This document shows, in pieces, positions 26,181 through 35,150 of a DNA stretch of 64,000 nt (its first letter is position 1; each line of letters opens with the position of its first letter). This stretch comes from Herpetosiphon giganteus (GTDB taxonomy: Bacteria > Chloroflexota > Chloroflexia > Chloroflexales > Herpetosiphonaceae): contig NZ_JAFBCZ010000032.1 in NCBI RefSeq assembly GCF_016907925.1, positions 1-64,000 of the forward strand. Reading direction: 5' to 3'. The notes below the pieces were generated by a model. It saw only the letters and a list, made by a program, of their open reading frames with translations. It searched no databases and had not been told where the DNA came from. Position numbers and translations under genes: made by a program.

Positions 26181-28010
26181 TTAGTCGCTAATGAGACTCC
26201 CTGCATTGATGGTGCTGTTCAGGCTTCCTGCATCGGCGTTATTGCCAGCCCAGGTGCTATAGCTACCAGCCCATGTGCTGTAGCTGCCAGCCCATGTGCT
26301 GTAGCTGCCAGCCCACGTGTTGTAGCTGCCTGCCCAGGTGCTGTAACTCCCAGCCCATGTGCTGTAGCTGCCTGCCCAGGTCAGATAACTGCCAGCCCAC
26401 GTGCTGTAACTGCCAGCCCACGTGCTATAGCTCGTGGCAAGGGTTGAGCTATAGGTCGCTGTGCTATCGCTAAATGTATTGCTGGTTGAATCGTATTCGG
26501 TCGTCCCTTGATAGTGGTTGCTGGTATCGTCAGGATTGCTGCTGACAATCAAGTCGGTCGTAAGATCCATGCCTGCGTTGGCGCTGCCAGTATTGCTGCC
26601 ATCGACCACAGCGGTTGGAATAACCTTGCCAGCGCCTTGTTGCCACATGCTATAGGCTGCTTGGCCATCAGCCAAGGTAGCGATTTGTGCAGTGCCAGTC
26701 AAGCGCGCTTTGATTTGATTATTGGTTAGGGTTGGTTCATCTTGCAACAAGAGCGCGACAATGCCGCTGACCTCGGCGGCTGCCATCGATGTACCGCTCA
26801 AGGCATAATAATTGAGTTGTTGCGACGTTTTAACGTCGGCCCATTGGAGTTGGGCACGTTCGCTCACTAAACCAGCTGCGCCAGAATTAGCAAGCACACT
26901 ATCTGCTGGTAATGGAGCAATCACCCGTGAGCCAGCAATCACCACATCGGGCTTAACAAAGCGGCTTTCGGTTGGACCAGCAGATGAATAGGCTGCAATC
27001 GTATCGCTGCCGTTATCGTTATAAATCGCTGGCCGAATTGCTCCGACGCTGACGATATACGGCACATTGGCAGGAGCCATAATCGTAGCTGGATTTGAAC
27101 CGGTGTTGCCTGCTGCTGCAACCACCGTAATGCCTTCGTTCCAAGCATACATCACTGCTTGATTCATCGGGTCGTACCAGTAGGGCGAAACAACCTCTGC
27201 TTGCAACGAAAGATTCAGCACCCGAATGTTGTATTGATCGGCGTTATCAATAACCCAATCAATCGCTGCAATAATTGTGCTATACGAGGCTTTCCCTTGC
27301 GAATCTAAGGCGCGGACAACCACATAATTCGCGCCTGGGGCAATCCCCACCTTAGCAGTGCCATACTCTGGTGGCAAAGCACGATTATCGCCCAACGTGG
27401 AAAAGACGTGAGTTCCATGGCCATAGGGGTCGCTGCTATTGAAAATTTGGCTAGTCGCCAACATATCTTTATAGACTAAAAAACGGCTGCCTTGGCTGTA
27501 GCGGGCGGTCGTGTTATTGATCCGTTGCCAACGTTCAGGCCGTTCGATGCCAGGCAAGCCCGAATCGATTACTGCCACCGTTACCCCTCGGCCATCGATG
27601 CCACGCCGTTGCAAGGCATCGGCACCAGTCACAATTGAGGGGTATTGCAATGCTGGCGGTGTTTTGCCTTTTGGCCCACGGCCAGCCATGCTAGCAGGTG
27701 CTTGCTCAACCGTTGTTTGGGCCGAGGCCTCGACCGTTTGGTCGGCAAACACGCGCAAACCTTGGGCTTGAAGTTGTTCGATTTGTGGCGTGGTTAAATG
27801 CGCCACACTGGTTTCAAAACGGCTGAATTGGCGTTGGATTGTGCCACCAACTGCCTGAATTGCACTAGTTTGTTGGCTGAGCGAGCCACCCTGCACTAAC
27901 ACTTGTTGGGTCGCTGGCGCAGGCTGGGCGATACCCAGCAAACTGACAACGAGGATTAGGGCTAGCACGAGCCGACCTGGCAATAATCCTCTACGATGTT
28001 CTCTATCCAT
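26181..28010 (-). CDS. Secreted subtilisin-like serine protease with C-terminal SYSTWAG repeats
   Basis: A 609-residue S8 peptidase. A signal peptide ends near residue 33 (PAPATQ), followed by an I9-like prodomain (about 36-100). The catalytic triad is D149 (VAVIDSGLP), H198 (GHGTHV) and S408 (SGTSMAAAEVSG), with oxyanion N302 (AAAGNTG). Residues 527-589 are nine heptapeptides [SLN]-T-W-A-G-S-Y encoded by a 21-bp tandem repeat; a Ser/Asn/Gly tail follows. The protease is exported and probably digests extracellular protein, fitting a predatory or saprophytic gliding bacterium. Trp-Ala-Gly repeats of this sort occur at the ends of other Chloroflexota subtilases; their role is unknown to me. Confidence 0.93.
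   Translation of the reverse strand: MDREHRRGLLPGRLVLALILVVSLLGIAQPAPATQQVLVQGGSLSQQTSAIQAVGGTIQRQFSRFETSVAHLTTPQIEQLQAQGLRVFADQTVEASAQTTVEQAPASMAGRGPKGKTPPALQYPSIVTGADALQRRGIDGRGVTVAVIDSGLPGIERPERWQRINNTTARYSQGSRFLVYKDMLATSQIFNSSDPYGHGTHVFSTLGDNRALPPEYGTAKVGIAPGANYVVVRALDSQGKASYSTIIAAIDWVIDNADQYNIRVLNLSLQAEVVSPYWYDPMNQAVMYAWNEGITVVAAAGNTGSNPATIMAPANVPYIVSVGAIRPAIYNDNGSDTIAAYSSAGPTESRFVKPDVVIAGSRVIAPLPADSVLANSGAAGLVSERAQLQWADVKTSQQLNYYALSGTSMAAAEVSGIVALLLQDEPTLTNNQIKARLTGTAQIATLADGQAAYSMWQQGAGKVIPTAVVDGSNTGSANAGMDLTTDLIVSSNPDDTSNHYQGTTEYDSTSNTFSDSTATYSSTLATSYSTWAGSYSTWAGSYLTWAGSYSTWAGSYSTWAGSYNTWAGSYSTWAGSYSTWAGSYSTWAGNNADAGSLNSTINAGSLISD
26244..26432 (-). repeat. Nine-unit 21-bp coding minisatellite
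   Basis: Nine tandem 21-bp units in frame within the subtilase gene, encoding SYSTWAG with Leu and Asn variants at the third position in units 3 and 6. Unit number is likely to vary between strains by slippage or recombination. Confidence 0.88.
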
Positions 28011-28191
28011 AGCGCCTCCAAATTTGGCATGAATGTGGTGTTTCGAGCGGTCACTGCTGGTATATCATAGGTTATGCCACTAACTGGATTAACGCATGGC
28101 CATTAGTCCTAGGTTAGTCCTACCGCGAGGGTGAGATCGCCAAGCCGTGTAGTAGCTTTTCATCGCAGATTAAGCTCGCTGTGGTATAACA

Positions 28192-28200
28192 GGCCGCAGT
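28192..28200 (+). promoter_or_regulatory. Extended -10 element of the phosphoesterase gene
   Basis: TGGTATAAC, a TGn-extended -10 box, lies 51 bases upstream of the start codon. The same TGGTATAA pattern occurs at 60177. Confidence 0.5.
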
Positions 28201-28251
28201 GTGTTTAAGCAAGTGCATCGTAACCCACGCACATACAAGGAAAGATGATTG

Positions 28252-29217
28252 ATGATTGATGATCGTTTTGCCGCTTTAGAAGCAGTGCCACGCGGCAGCA
28301 AAGATATTGCCAATGTTTCGCATCTGGTCTATTCCCGCCGCTGGCAATATTTTGCTGGGGTTTTGGGCCTGCTTGGTTTGGGCAGCGCCACAACCTTGCT
28401 CACCAGCCAACCTCCACGTTGGGCCAAACCAATGCTTGGCGGCTTGTTGGCGGCAGGTACAACAGCAGCGGGCCTAGGCGTGGCCAATATTTGGCGCTTG
28501 GCAGTCGAACGCCATACCTTGCGCTTGCCGCATTGGCCAAGTGCGCTCAATGGCTTCAAAGTTGCTCAGCTCAGCGATTTGCACCTTGGGCCGAATTATA
28601 GCCAGCATGTGCTACGCCAAGCCTTAGCCAACATCAAACGCTGGCAGCCAGATATAATCTTACTAACTGGTGATTTTGTGAATCGGCCAAGCGATGTTGG
28701 CACGTTAGAACGTATGCTGACTGGCATCAACGCGCCACTAGGCGTATACGCCTGCCTTGGCAATCACGATTACTGGGACGATCCGCAGCTGATTGCGCGC
28801 ACCCTCAGCAAGGTTGGAGTCGATGTGCTGCTCAATCAACATCGGGTGGTGCATTGGCGCGAGCAAGCAATCGTGATTGCTGGCGTAACCGACCCATGGC
28901 AAGCTGACGCAGATTTGGAGCTAGCATTGCACAATGCACCTGCGGCCCCGATTATCTTGCTGGCGCATGGCCCCGATTTTGCCGACACTGCCGCCCAACA
29001 CAAGGTTGCTTTGCAACTTTCCGGGCATGCTCACGCTGGGCATATCAATGCACCATGGTTAGGGCCGCTGGTTGTGCCACGTTGGGGTGAAAAATACCCA
29101 CACGGTCGATTTATGATCGACCAGTGTGGGCTGTATGTTAGTCGCGGGTTGGCGGGCTTGCCAATTCGCTTTGGCGCAACGCCTGAAGTTGGCTTATTAA
29201 CCTTGATTAGCGCCTAA
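28252..29217 (+). CDS. Membrane-associated metallophosphoesterase
   Basis: A 321-residue calcineurin-like phosphoesterase. Two hydrophobic segments (about 28-50 and 62-84) anchor it. The metal motifs follow in order: VAQLSDLHLG, ILLTGDFVN, CLGNHDYW, ILLAHGPDF and LSGHAHAGH, the full D-x-H / GD / GNHD / H / GHxH set. It resembles Bacillus YkuE and LpxH-like enzymes, so a phospholipid or nucleotide-lipid substrate is plausible but unproven. Start chosen at the ATG with AAGGAA 9 bases upstream. Its stop overlaps the stop region of the convergent PrsW gene by 4 bases. Confidence 0.9.
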   Translation: MIDDRFAALEAVPRGSKDIANVSHLVYSRRWQYFAGVLGLLGLGSATTLLTSQPPRWAKPMLGGLLAAGTTAAGLGVANIWRLAVERHTLRLPHWPSALNGFKVAQLSDLHLGPNYSQHVLRQALANIKRWQPDIILLTGDFVNRPSDVGTLERMLTGINAPLGVYACLGNHDYWDDPQLIARTLSKVGVDVLLNQHRVVHWREQAIVIAGVTDPWQADADLELALHNAPAAPIILLAHGPDFADTAAQHKVALQLSGHAHAGHINAPWLGPLVVPRWGEKYPHGRFMIDQCGLYVSRGLAGLPIRFGATPEVGLLTLISA

Positions 29218-30155
29218 TAATCTTCCTGAACCTCTAAAATACGGCGGCGCAAGGGGTACAAATCGGCGGGTCGGCAATGCACATCGCCAATTCGCAATTG
29301 ATATTTCAAAAACGCCAATTCGGTTAATAAATGATGGCGAGTACGCACAATTTGCAGTGCTCGCCAGCCACCGCGAAACAAGGCATGCCATTGGCTTTGC
29401 ACCCGCCGCCTGCTTGAACGCACAGTTTGGTAGGTTGCTTGATCGATAAATCCACAATGAATTTCCTCGATCAGCTCCAGATCGATCCAATAGCGTTCTT
29501 TGCGCCAAGCAATAACTGCGACCAAGACCACAATCAGCACGCCACCGCTACTAATCAACCACGCAATCAATACGCCAGGAAAGCGATAACTAATTGTCAT
29601 GTTGTGCAGCGCGTGAAACACCACCGCCAAAACCAGGCTCAGCGGCTGCATCACAATCACTACCCAACGCCGCCGCTCATAGCGAATCATGCCCAAGGCC
29701 ACGCCAATAATGCTGGTGTAGAAGGCATGATTAAAGCCAAAAAGCACCACCCGCAGCCAAAGCAACGAGGTAATCGAGCCGCCACGGCTGGCAAAATAAA
29801 TTGCATTTTCGGTCATGGCAAAGCCAAAGCCAATTAATGCGCCATAAATAATGCCATCGAGCACACCATCGAACTCATAGCGAAAGAACATATAAATGCC
29901 AAACAATGCCAAGGCTTTGAGTGGTTCTTCGACCAAGGGTGCATACCAAACCGGTTGGCTCCCACGGTCAAAGCCCAAGGTAGAAGCAGTATTGGGCAAT
30001 TCTGCCAACAGCGCGAGGGCCACGGCAGGCACCGCACCCCAGACAAACACTGCTAACAACAGCGGCCATGGCTCTTTTTCATAGCGATCAAGCCACCATA
30101 AAAAGGTCACGTACAGCAGCGTTGGCAATACCGTCAGAATAATTGCAAGCCACAT
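29214..30155 (-). CDS. PrsW-family intramembrane metalloprotease
   Basis: A 313-residue polytopic membrane protein with about eight helices. The family motifs are present: EEPLKALALF (the EExxK motif), GFGFAMTENAIYF, GFNHAFYTSIIG and the final FHALHN. In Bacillus, PrsW cleaves the anti-sigma factor RsiW. No sigma/anti-sigma pair is nearby, so the substrate here is unknown. A basic cytoplasmic tail of about 80 residues with Arg clusters follows the last helix and is not part of the protease core. GAAAATC-type sequence precedes the start; no strong Shine-Dalgarno is seen. Confidence 0.85.
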   Translation of the reverse strand: MWLAIILTVLPTLLYVTFLWWLDRYEKEPWPLLLAVFVWGAVPAVALALLAELPNTASTLGFDRGSQPVWYAPLVEEPLKALALFGIYMFFRYEFDGVLDGIIYGALIGFGFAMTENAIYFASRGGSITSLLWLRVVLFGFNHAFYTSIIGVALGMIRYERRRWVVIVMQPLSLVLAVVFHALHNMTISYRFPGVLIAWLISSGGVLIVVLVAVIAWRKERYWIDLELIEEIHCGFIDQATYQTVRSSRRRVQSQWHALFRGGWRALQIVRTRHHLLTELAFLKYQLRIGDVHCRPADLYPLRRRILEVQEDY

Positions 30156-30210
30156 TGATTTTCTCGTTGATTGATTGCGGCGCTTTGCTTGGCCATCAAT
30201 ACGGTATGAC

Positions 30211-32016
30211 CTATTCCGTCACCCATGGTCGGGTATCGGGTTCGGGAATACTTAGCTCAGCGAGACGGGCATTTGTGGGAATCCCATCACTGTCCCATCC
30301 ATGAAGAGCATAATATTTCGTTAGCAGTGTGTCAAGAGTGGGAATTTGATTGGCGGCGATTCCGCTGGTTAATGGTTGTTGTTGCCAGCGCGCGCTAAGT
30401 TCATCGTGATGGCCCCATTGCAAGGCCAACAAACGCTCAACCGTAATAATGCGCTCGCCAACTTTGGCCAAATCGGTTGCTGAAACCTGCTTGCCAATAT
30501 CGGCGCTCAGAATCGTCGCTAGTTCTTTGGGGGTCATTTGGTAGGCTAAGCTGGCCAAACGCCGACAAACTCCGGCGCTATCGAGGCCAGCCACAAAGCG
30601 TTCGTGCCAAATCAGGCGCTCAGGTTTGCCATTGACCACGCTTGGTTGATGGTCGTCGCTGCCCTTGAGCCATTGGGGAATCGTATCCAGCCACTCGTAC
30701 CAAGGCATCGCGCCACGGGCATCGCCGCCAATTGGGCTGGTTGCCAAATGCAAGGCCCAGCCTTGAGCCGCACGTGGGTCGAGCGGGCTAAGCGGCAAAT
30801 TATTGGCCAGCGGGGCAAATTGCTCGCTACCATAAAAGACTTGGCTCATCTCGTACACGCCCAACGAGAGCAAGCCCCCGATGCCTTGTTTGGTGGCAAT
30901 CGCATCAATTGCCGCCAAAATCGCCGCTTCATCGCCCCATTGCAAATCGTATTGGCGGGTCAATTCGCGCTGGCGACATTCCATCAAAAAGCCAATCGCA
31001 TTGGCGGTTGCATTCGGATCAAGCCCATAGCGCAAACAGCGCTGGTTGGCTTCAATAATTGCGGCGGGAGTTTGCAAGCCACAGCGCGCACCAAAGCTCA
31101 CAATTGCTTCTAGCTCAGGCCGTGGTTGGTTGGTGGTGGCAAAATCGTGGTAACACGGCAGCGGGCAGCGCGGACAACCGCGATCATAAATCTCGCCAGC
31201 ATAATCGCCAGTTGTTGGCATCACGCTTGGCTCGGGATCTTGGCCATTGCGCCCAGTAATTGCGCCATGATGCGCAGCCAAATCAACGTAGTAGCTCGAA
31301 CCATAATCGCGAATTGCTGCTGCCAGCGGGTCGCGGCCAATCCGTTCGGTAATTGGCTTAAACGCTGAGAGGAAAGTCGCGGTATCGGCAGGCTTGACCA
31401 TGCGCGTGCCACGCACCACAATCGCCTTGAGCCGTTTGAGCGCCATCACCATACCCGTGCCAGCAGGCTCGGCCATGTAGCGACCTTCGGCCACCAAAGC
31501 AGCATAGGGCAACATCTTTTCGCCAGCCTGACCAAGGGTCAAAACTCGCGCATCAGCGCCATGTTCGGCCATCAGGGCATCGTTGATTTGTTGGGTGTCA
31601 AGGCCATTGAGGTGATTGGCGGGGTAGAGTTCTGCTTGGCCATTATCAATCACGGCGTAAAGCCAAGCAGTTGCTTGACCAACCACCCAAATTGCATCGA
31701 AGCCAGCCCGTTTGAGCGCCGCGCCCCAATCGCCAACCGCCCAACTATGAATCAAATTGCCAGTGATGGGAGAACGAGTGGTCGCGACAAAGCCGCCAGT
31801 AGCGTAGGCCGGAGTGCCAGCCAACACCCCAGGAGCCAGTAACAAAGGATTATCAGGAGAGCGAACTGCTGTATCGGGGGGAACAAAATGATACATCAAG
31901 CCCGCTGTCAGCCCACGTCCACCCAAATATAGCTCGCGAATTGGCGATGGGATGTCAAACGTGGAAGTACTGGCTGTGTCGAGGTTAATGCGTAACGCAC
32001 GCCCGATAAACGCCAT
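30211..32016 (-). CDS. Aldehyde:ferredoxin oxidoreductase-family tungstopterin enzyme
   Basis: A 601-residue AOR-family protein, which oxidises aldehydes to acids with ferredoxin as acceptor. The N-terminal cofactor domain begins with YLGGRGLTAGLMY and contains TGGFVATTRSPITGN. The [4Fe-4S] ligands are C281, C284, C288 (CPRCPLPC) and C484 (DSAGVC). The length is typical. The chosen ATG has AAGGAG 8 bases upstream; 17 earlier codons were dropped. No ferredoxin gene, molybdopterin gene or tungstate transporter is adjacent. The true substrate is unknown. It has its own good promoter at 32050. Confidence 0.88.
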   Translation of the reverse strand: MAFIGRALRINLDTASTSTFDIPSPIRELYLGGRGLTAGLMYHFVPPDTAVRSPDNPLLLAPGVLAGTPAYATGGFVATTRSPITGNLIHSWAVGDWGAALKRAGFDAIWVVGQATAWLYAVIDNGQAELYPANHLNGLDTQQINDALMAEHGADARVLTLGQAGEKMLPYAALVAEGRYMAEPAGTGMVMALKRLKAIVVRGTRMVKPADTATFLSAFKPITERIGRDPLAAAIRDYGSSYYVDLAAHHGAITGRNGQDPEPSVMPTTGDYAGEIYDRGCPRCPLPCYHDFATTNQPRPELEAIVSFGARCGLQTPAAIIEANQRCLRYGLDPNATANAIGFLMECRQRELTRQYDLQWGDEAAILAAIDAIATKQGIGGLLSLGVYEMSQVFYGSEQFAPLANNLPLSPLDPRAAQGWALHLATSPIGGDARGAMPWYEWLDTIPQWLKGSDDHQPSVVNGKPERLIWHERFVAGLDSAGVCRRLASLAYQMTPKELATILSADIGKQVSATDLAKVGERIITVERLLALQWGHHDELSARWQQQPLTSGIAANQIPTLDTLLTKYYALHGWDSDGIPTNARLAELSIPEPDTRPWVTE

Positions 32017-32049
32017 GCGTGGTCTCCTTCCGAAGCTACTACGATGCGT

Positions 32050-32078
32050 ATTGTACAGTAGGTACACAAGTCTAGCAA
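32050..32078 (-). promoter_or_regulatory. Promoter of the aldehyde oxidoreductase gene
   Basis: On the minus strand TTGCTA (32078-32073) and TACAAT (32055-32050) are 17 bases apart, 34 bases upstream of the start codon. Spacing is ideal and each hexamer has only one or two mismatches. Confidence 0.6.
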
Positions 32079-32154
32079 CGCATACCCTGTACTATTGCCA
32101 ACTCGCCAGCAGTACGAGCCTAAAAGCGCTTCTCTAGGCGGTGTAGGCTGTATG

Positions 32155-33192
32155 CTAGCGTGTTTCAAGCCGAGCAGCGTTGAGCGCTGGCCAATCGATT
32201 TGCACGCCTAAGCCTGGCGCTGCTGAGGGTTGAATGCTGGCAGTTTCAAAGCTTAAGCCAGTTGCCAGATCATTGGCAATCAACAATGGCCCATCAAGGT
32301 CAACGAAATCGACCAACCCAGCCAAGGCACATGCCGCAGAAACCCCGATGCTGCTTTCAATCATACAGCCAAGCATCAGCTGCAAGCCATGGGCGCGGGC
32401 GGTAGCAATCGCTGCTTGTGCGCCGACAATGCCGCCAGTTTTCATGAGCTTGAGGTTCACGCCATCAACCAGGCTGGCCCAACGCGCCACATCAGCAGCA
32501 GTTTTAATTGGCTCGTCGGCAAAAATTGGCACGCCATAGTTGGCAGCTTTGAGCTGAGCATAGCCATCAAAATCATCAACTGCCAATGGTTGCTCAATTA
32601 ACTCAACGCCTAAATCGGCCAAAGCTGGAATCAACGTGGCAGCAGTTTCGCGGCTCCAACCAGCATTGGCATCAACCCGCAAGCGGCTATTGGGCGCAGC
32701 TTCGCGAATAATCGCCACGCTGGCCAAATCGGCAGGCCCGCCCAACTTTACCTTGAGAATGGGATAGTGGGCCACGGCCAAGGCTTGTTGACGCAAGGCT
32801 TCGGCCTCTTCTATTGGCAAGGTGACTGAGGTTTGGGGTAATTCCAAGCCATTCAAGCCCAAGAGGTGGCGCAAGGGCACGCCAAGTTGCTGGCCCAAAC
32901 GATCATGTAAGGCCAAATCCACGGCAGCGCGGGCAGCCCGACTTTCAAAATCAAGCTTGCCCAACAGCCAGCTAATTGCTGCTGGATCATAGCTGCTGGT
33001 GATTGTGGCGCGATAGCGTTCGAGCCAAGCCTGAATTTTGGCGGCAGTCTCGCCGTGGTAGGCCACCGCAGCGGCTTCGCCCCAGCCATCATCCAAATTC
33101 AACAGCACATTATGACGGGTGGTACTAGCACCGTGGGCAATCCGAAAGGTGTTGCGTAAACGAAGTTCAACCGGATAAAGCGCCCATTCCAT
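32155..33192 (-). CDS. Enolase-superfamily dipeptide epimerase (L-Ala-D/L-Glu type)
   Basis: A 345-residue enolase-superfamily enzyme. The catalytic Lys lies in ILKVKLGG, metal ligands in LRVDANAGWS, ELIEQPL and PIFADEP, and the second Lys in GVNLKLMKTGG, with GCMIESSIGVSAA near the end. These match the dipeptide epimerase subgroup (YkfB/YcjG). In muropeptide salvage it would convert L-Ala-D-Glu to L-Ala-L-Glu. The following NlpC/P60 gene, just upstream on the same strand, supports this role. Stop and start of the two genes are 2 bases apart. Exact dipeptide specificity cannot be read from sequence. Confidence 0.88.
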   Translation of the reverse strand: MEWALYPVELRLRNTFRIAHGASTTRHNVLLNLDDGWGEAAAVAYHGETAAKIQAWLERYRATITSSYDPAAISWLLGKLDFESRAARAAVDLALHDRLGQQLGVPLRHLLGLNGLELPQTSVTLPIEEAEALRQQALAVAHYPILKVKLGGPADLASVAIIREAAPNSRLRVDANAGWSRETAATLIPALADLGVELIEQPLAVDDFDGYAQLKAANYGVPIFADEPIKTAADVARWASLVDGVNLKLMKTGGIVGAQAAIATARAHGLQLMLGCMIESSIGVSAACALAGLVDFVDLDGPLLIANDLATGLSFETASIQPSAAPGLGVQIDWPALNAARLETR

Positions 33193-33194
33193 GG

Positions 33195-34229
33195 CTATTG
33201 CTCCTCGCGAATCCGCCGAATAACGACCAAACCAGGGTTGCCTTGAGCCTGATAGACCTGCTGATGCACTTCATCAATTCGATCAAGCGAAATGCTCCAA
33301 TTGCGTTGATTGGCATGGATCATCCACTCGTTGTCAAGCGCAATCGAGACGTGGTTAATCCGTTCGTGGCGATAATCTTCGATGTTGCGCAGCACGCCCC
33401 AAAACAGCAAATCGCCAGCACCAACCTCTTCACGGCTGATCAAATGGCCAATTTGCGATTGCTGATCGGCATCACGGGGCAATTGCACGCCCAGCCAACG
33501 GTAAGCCGCCTGCGCCAAGCCAGAGCAATCGAAGCCAAAGCTGGTTGTGCCTCCCCAAAGATAGGGCACGCCGATCAATTGGCGAACTGCCCGCAGCATA
33601 TCGTCGATTCCCGATTGATCAGCAGAAAAATCATCGACTGGCGTTAATGAATCGGCTTCGAGCCAGCCAGGCACGCCAGCAGGGGTGCTTATAAAGGCTT
33701 TGCCATCGCGAAATTCATCAATTTTAAGCCGAATGCCCCATGGCAACAAGCCAATTTGCTCGCCTTCTAAGCCAAACAATGGCAGCCAGCGGCTGGTAAT
33801 AACGTGAGTGGCAGCGTTGCGATAATCGCTTGGCTGCTCGTGGAGCACAACGCCGTTGCGATGTACCCAACCAAGATAACCATCGCTGGTGATGACGTTT
33901 AACCATTGTTGATCATGGGCGATCACCTCTAAGCCTTCGCCAAAACTGGCCTCGGTGACCAATTCTGAATCGCGGGTGGCCTGCCAGCGCACATCCAACA
34001 CCCCAAACCCAACCGTTGCAAAGCCGTGTTCGGGCTGCTCGCGCAGCACAATCAACTCATCGCGCACATTCGGCAACAAGGCCAAAAGCGCCGTATGCTG
34101 GCTCCGATCCAACACCCGACCACGGAGCACCGTGCCATTGTCTTCTTCGACGTGGGCAGCTAAAATCGTCATGCGCCGACGATCAAATTGGGCTGCATAC
34201 TGATCAATCGTGGTTTGAAGTGGATGCAT
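33195..34229 (-). CDS. NlpC/P60 peptidase with SH3 domains (YkfC-like)
   Basis: A 344-residue cysteine peptidase. Two SH3-like domains (about 30-190) recognise the substrate. The C-terminal NlpC/P60 domain has the catalytic Cys in FDCSGLAQAAYRWLG, the His in INHVSIALDNEWMIHA, and the VGAGDLLFWG segment. No signal peptide is seen, so it probably acts in the cytoplasm, like YkfC, which cleaves imported muropeptides between D-Glu and the diamino acid. Its neighbour is a dipeptide epimerase, the next step. The start overlaps the end of the upstream acetyltransferase-like gene by 26 bases. Confidence 0.88.
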   Translation of the reverse strand: MHPLQTTIDQYAAQFDRRRMTILAAHVEEDNGTVLRGRVLDRSQHTALLALLPNVRDELIVLREQPEHGFATVGFGVLDVRWQATRDSELVTEASFGEGLEVIAHDQQWLNVITSDGYLGWVHRNGVVLHEQPSDYRNAATHVITSRWLPLFGLEGEQIGLLPWGIRLKIDEFRDGKAFISTPAGVPGWLEADSLTPVDDFSADQSGIDDMLRAVRQLIGVPYLWGGTTSFGFDCSGLAQAAYRWLGVQLPRDADQQSQIGHLISREEVGAGDLLFWGVLRNIEDYRHERINHVSIALDNEWMIHANQRNWSISLDRIDEVHQQVYQAQGNPGLVVIRRIREEQ

Positions 34230-34707
34230 CGTTCACGTCCTCTGCTAGCATGAAACCGTGATTGGTAAAAAAGTGGGCCTGTGAACTATTGGCGAGCACG
34301 CGAACTTGGACCCGTGGATAGCGCGCTTGGGCTAAGCCATTGAGGGCTGTGCTGAGCAAGGCTTGCTCAAATTGTTGCTGCTGAAAGGCCTGATCAACCG
34401 CCAACTGGAGAATTTCGACGGTATTGGCCTGTTTGACCACGACAATTGCGCCCAGCAAACCGCTGCGAGTTTCGATCACAAATGAGCAGGCATCGAGTAA
34501 GCGGCCATACTCGCCTTGTAAAGCAGCAAAGGCCCAATCGATGCAGGCCGAGAGGGTTGGCGTAGGCTCGTTGGGGAGCGGTAGGCCAGCGGCATGCACA
34601 AGCCGACCCAAATCAACCCCATCGTCGGTGCTTAAATAGCGTAAAGGGTACGGGGCATCAAGCACGCCAAGCCGAGTTGCCGAGTGTAAGGTTTGCCAGT
34701 GATCCAT
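34204..34707 (-). CDS. GNAT-like acetyltransferase
   Basis: A 167-residue protein, first gene of the minus-strand muropeptide cluster. The C-terminal half looks like a GNAT fold: LLGAIVVVKQANTVEILQLAVDQAFQ (strand 4 and the acetyl-CoA region) and the terminal NSSQAHFFTNHGFMLAED, a common GNAT ending. The N-terminal half is unusual and mostly helical. The gene overlaps the peptidase gene, so the two are translated from one message. The substrate is unknown; acetylation of an amino acid or peptide would fit the context. Confidence 0.65.
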   Translation of the reverse strand: MDHWQTLHSATRLGVLDAPYPLRYLSTDDGVDLGRLVHAAGLPLPNEPTPTLSACIDWAFAALQGEYGRLLDACSFVIETRSGLLGAIVVVKQANTVEILQLAVDQAFQQQQFEQALLSTALNGLAQARYPRVQVRVLANSSQAHFFTNHGFMLAEDVNDASTSNHD

Positions 34708-34828
34708 GGGGTATCCTTTGAGATCGCGATTAAGGCTATGCTACCATATTTTTGGGTAATCCGAACGATTGCTAGCTCCCCCAAGAGTCCTAGTTTGATA
34801 ATCCGCCTAAAGACTGAGAGATCGCTAC

Positions 34829-34858
34829 TTGACGGCCTGCAAGCGGCTATGCTATTCT
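34829..34858 (+). promoter_or_regulatory. Promoter upstream of the leader peptide
   Basis: TTGACG (34829-34834) and TATTCT (34853-34858) with an 18-base spacer, 47 bases before the small leader reading frame. Confidence 0.55.
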
Positions 34859-34907
34859 AGGCCTGTTCGAAATCAATTCTGCTATTTTCTTAGATGGAGG
34901 CTGCATG

Positions 34908-34991
34908 ATGATCAACTTGATCAACAACCAACTGCGCACTGCAAGTGATGCAGGTACCCATGCGCCCATCTACCTCGTGCTTCTCTCCTAA
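34908..34991 (+). CDS. Short leader peptide upstream of a hairpin
   Basis: A 27-residue frame, MINLINNQLRTA...LVLLS, with GGAGG 7 bases upstream (an ATG one codon earlier is only 4 bases away). It is followed 21 bases later by a terminator-like hairpin, then by the 71-residue gene and an ABC ATPase gene. That layout is typical of ribosome-mediated attenuation. The sequence has no run of one amino acid; the hydrophobic end could act as an arrest sequence. Translation is unproven. Confidence 0.5.
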   Translation: MINLINNQLRTASDAGTHAPIYLVLLS

Positions 34992-35012
34992 AGCGATACG
35001 CTAATAAGCACC

Positions 35013-35058
35013 GAGGGCCGTGGGCGTGATTCTAACAACGCTCACGGCTCTTGTTTTC
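35013..35058 (+). terminator. Terminator or attenuator after the leader peptide
   Basis: GAGGGCCGTGGGCGT pairs with ACGCTCACGGCTCTT (several G-U pairs) across a 10-base loop, followed by TTGTTTTCTG. It lies between the leader peptide and the next gene, so it may be conditional. Confidence 0.6.
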
Positions 35059-35150
35059 TGCGGCTGTGGACCTGCCTTTCTATGATGGGCCGTGAGCATT
35101 CTTTCAAGCAAGATACTCATGGTCTATTACGTTTGTTTAGGAGGCTCCTA

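Noticed and set aside
26244-26432. 21-bp repeats as a CRISPR array
   Set aside because: The units are contiguous, in frame and encode SYSTWAG at the end of a subtilase.
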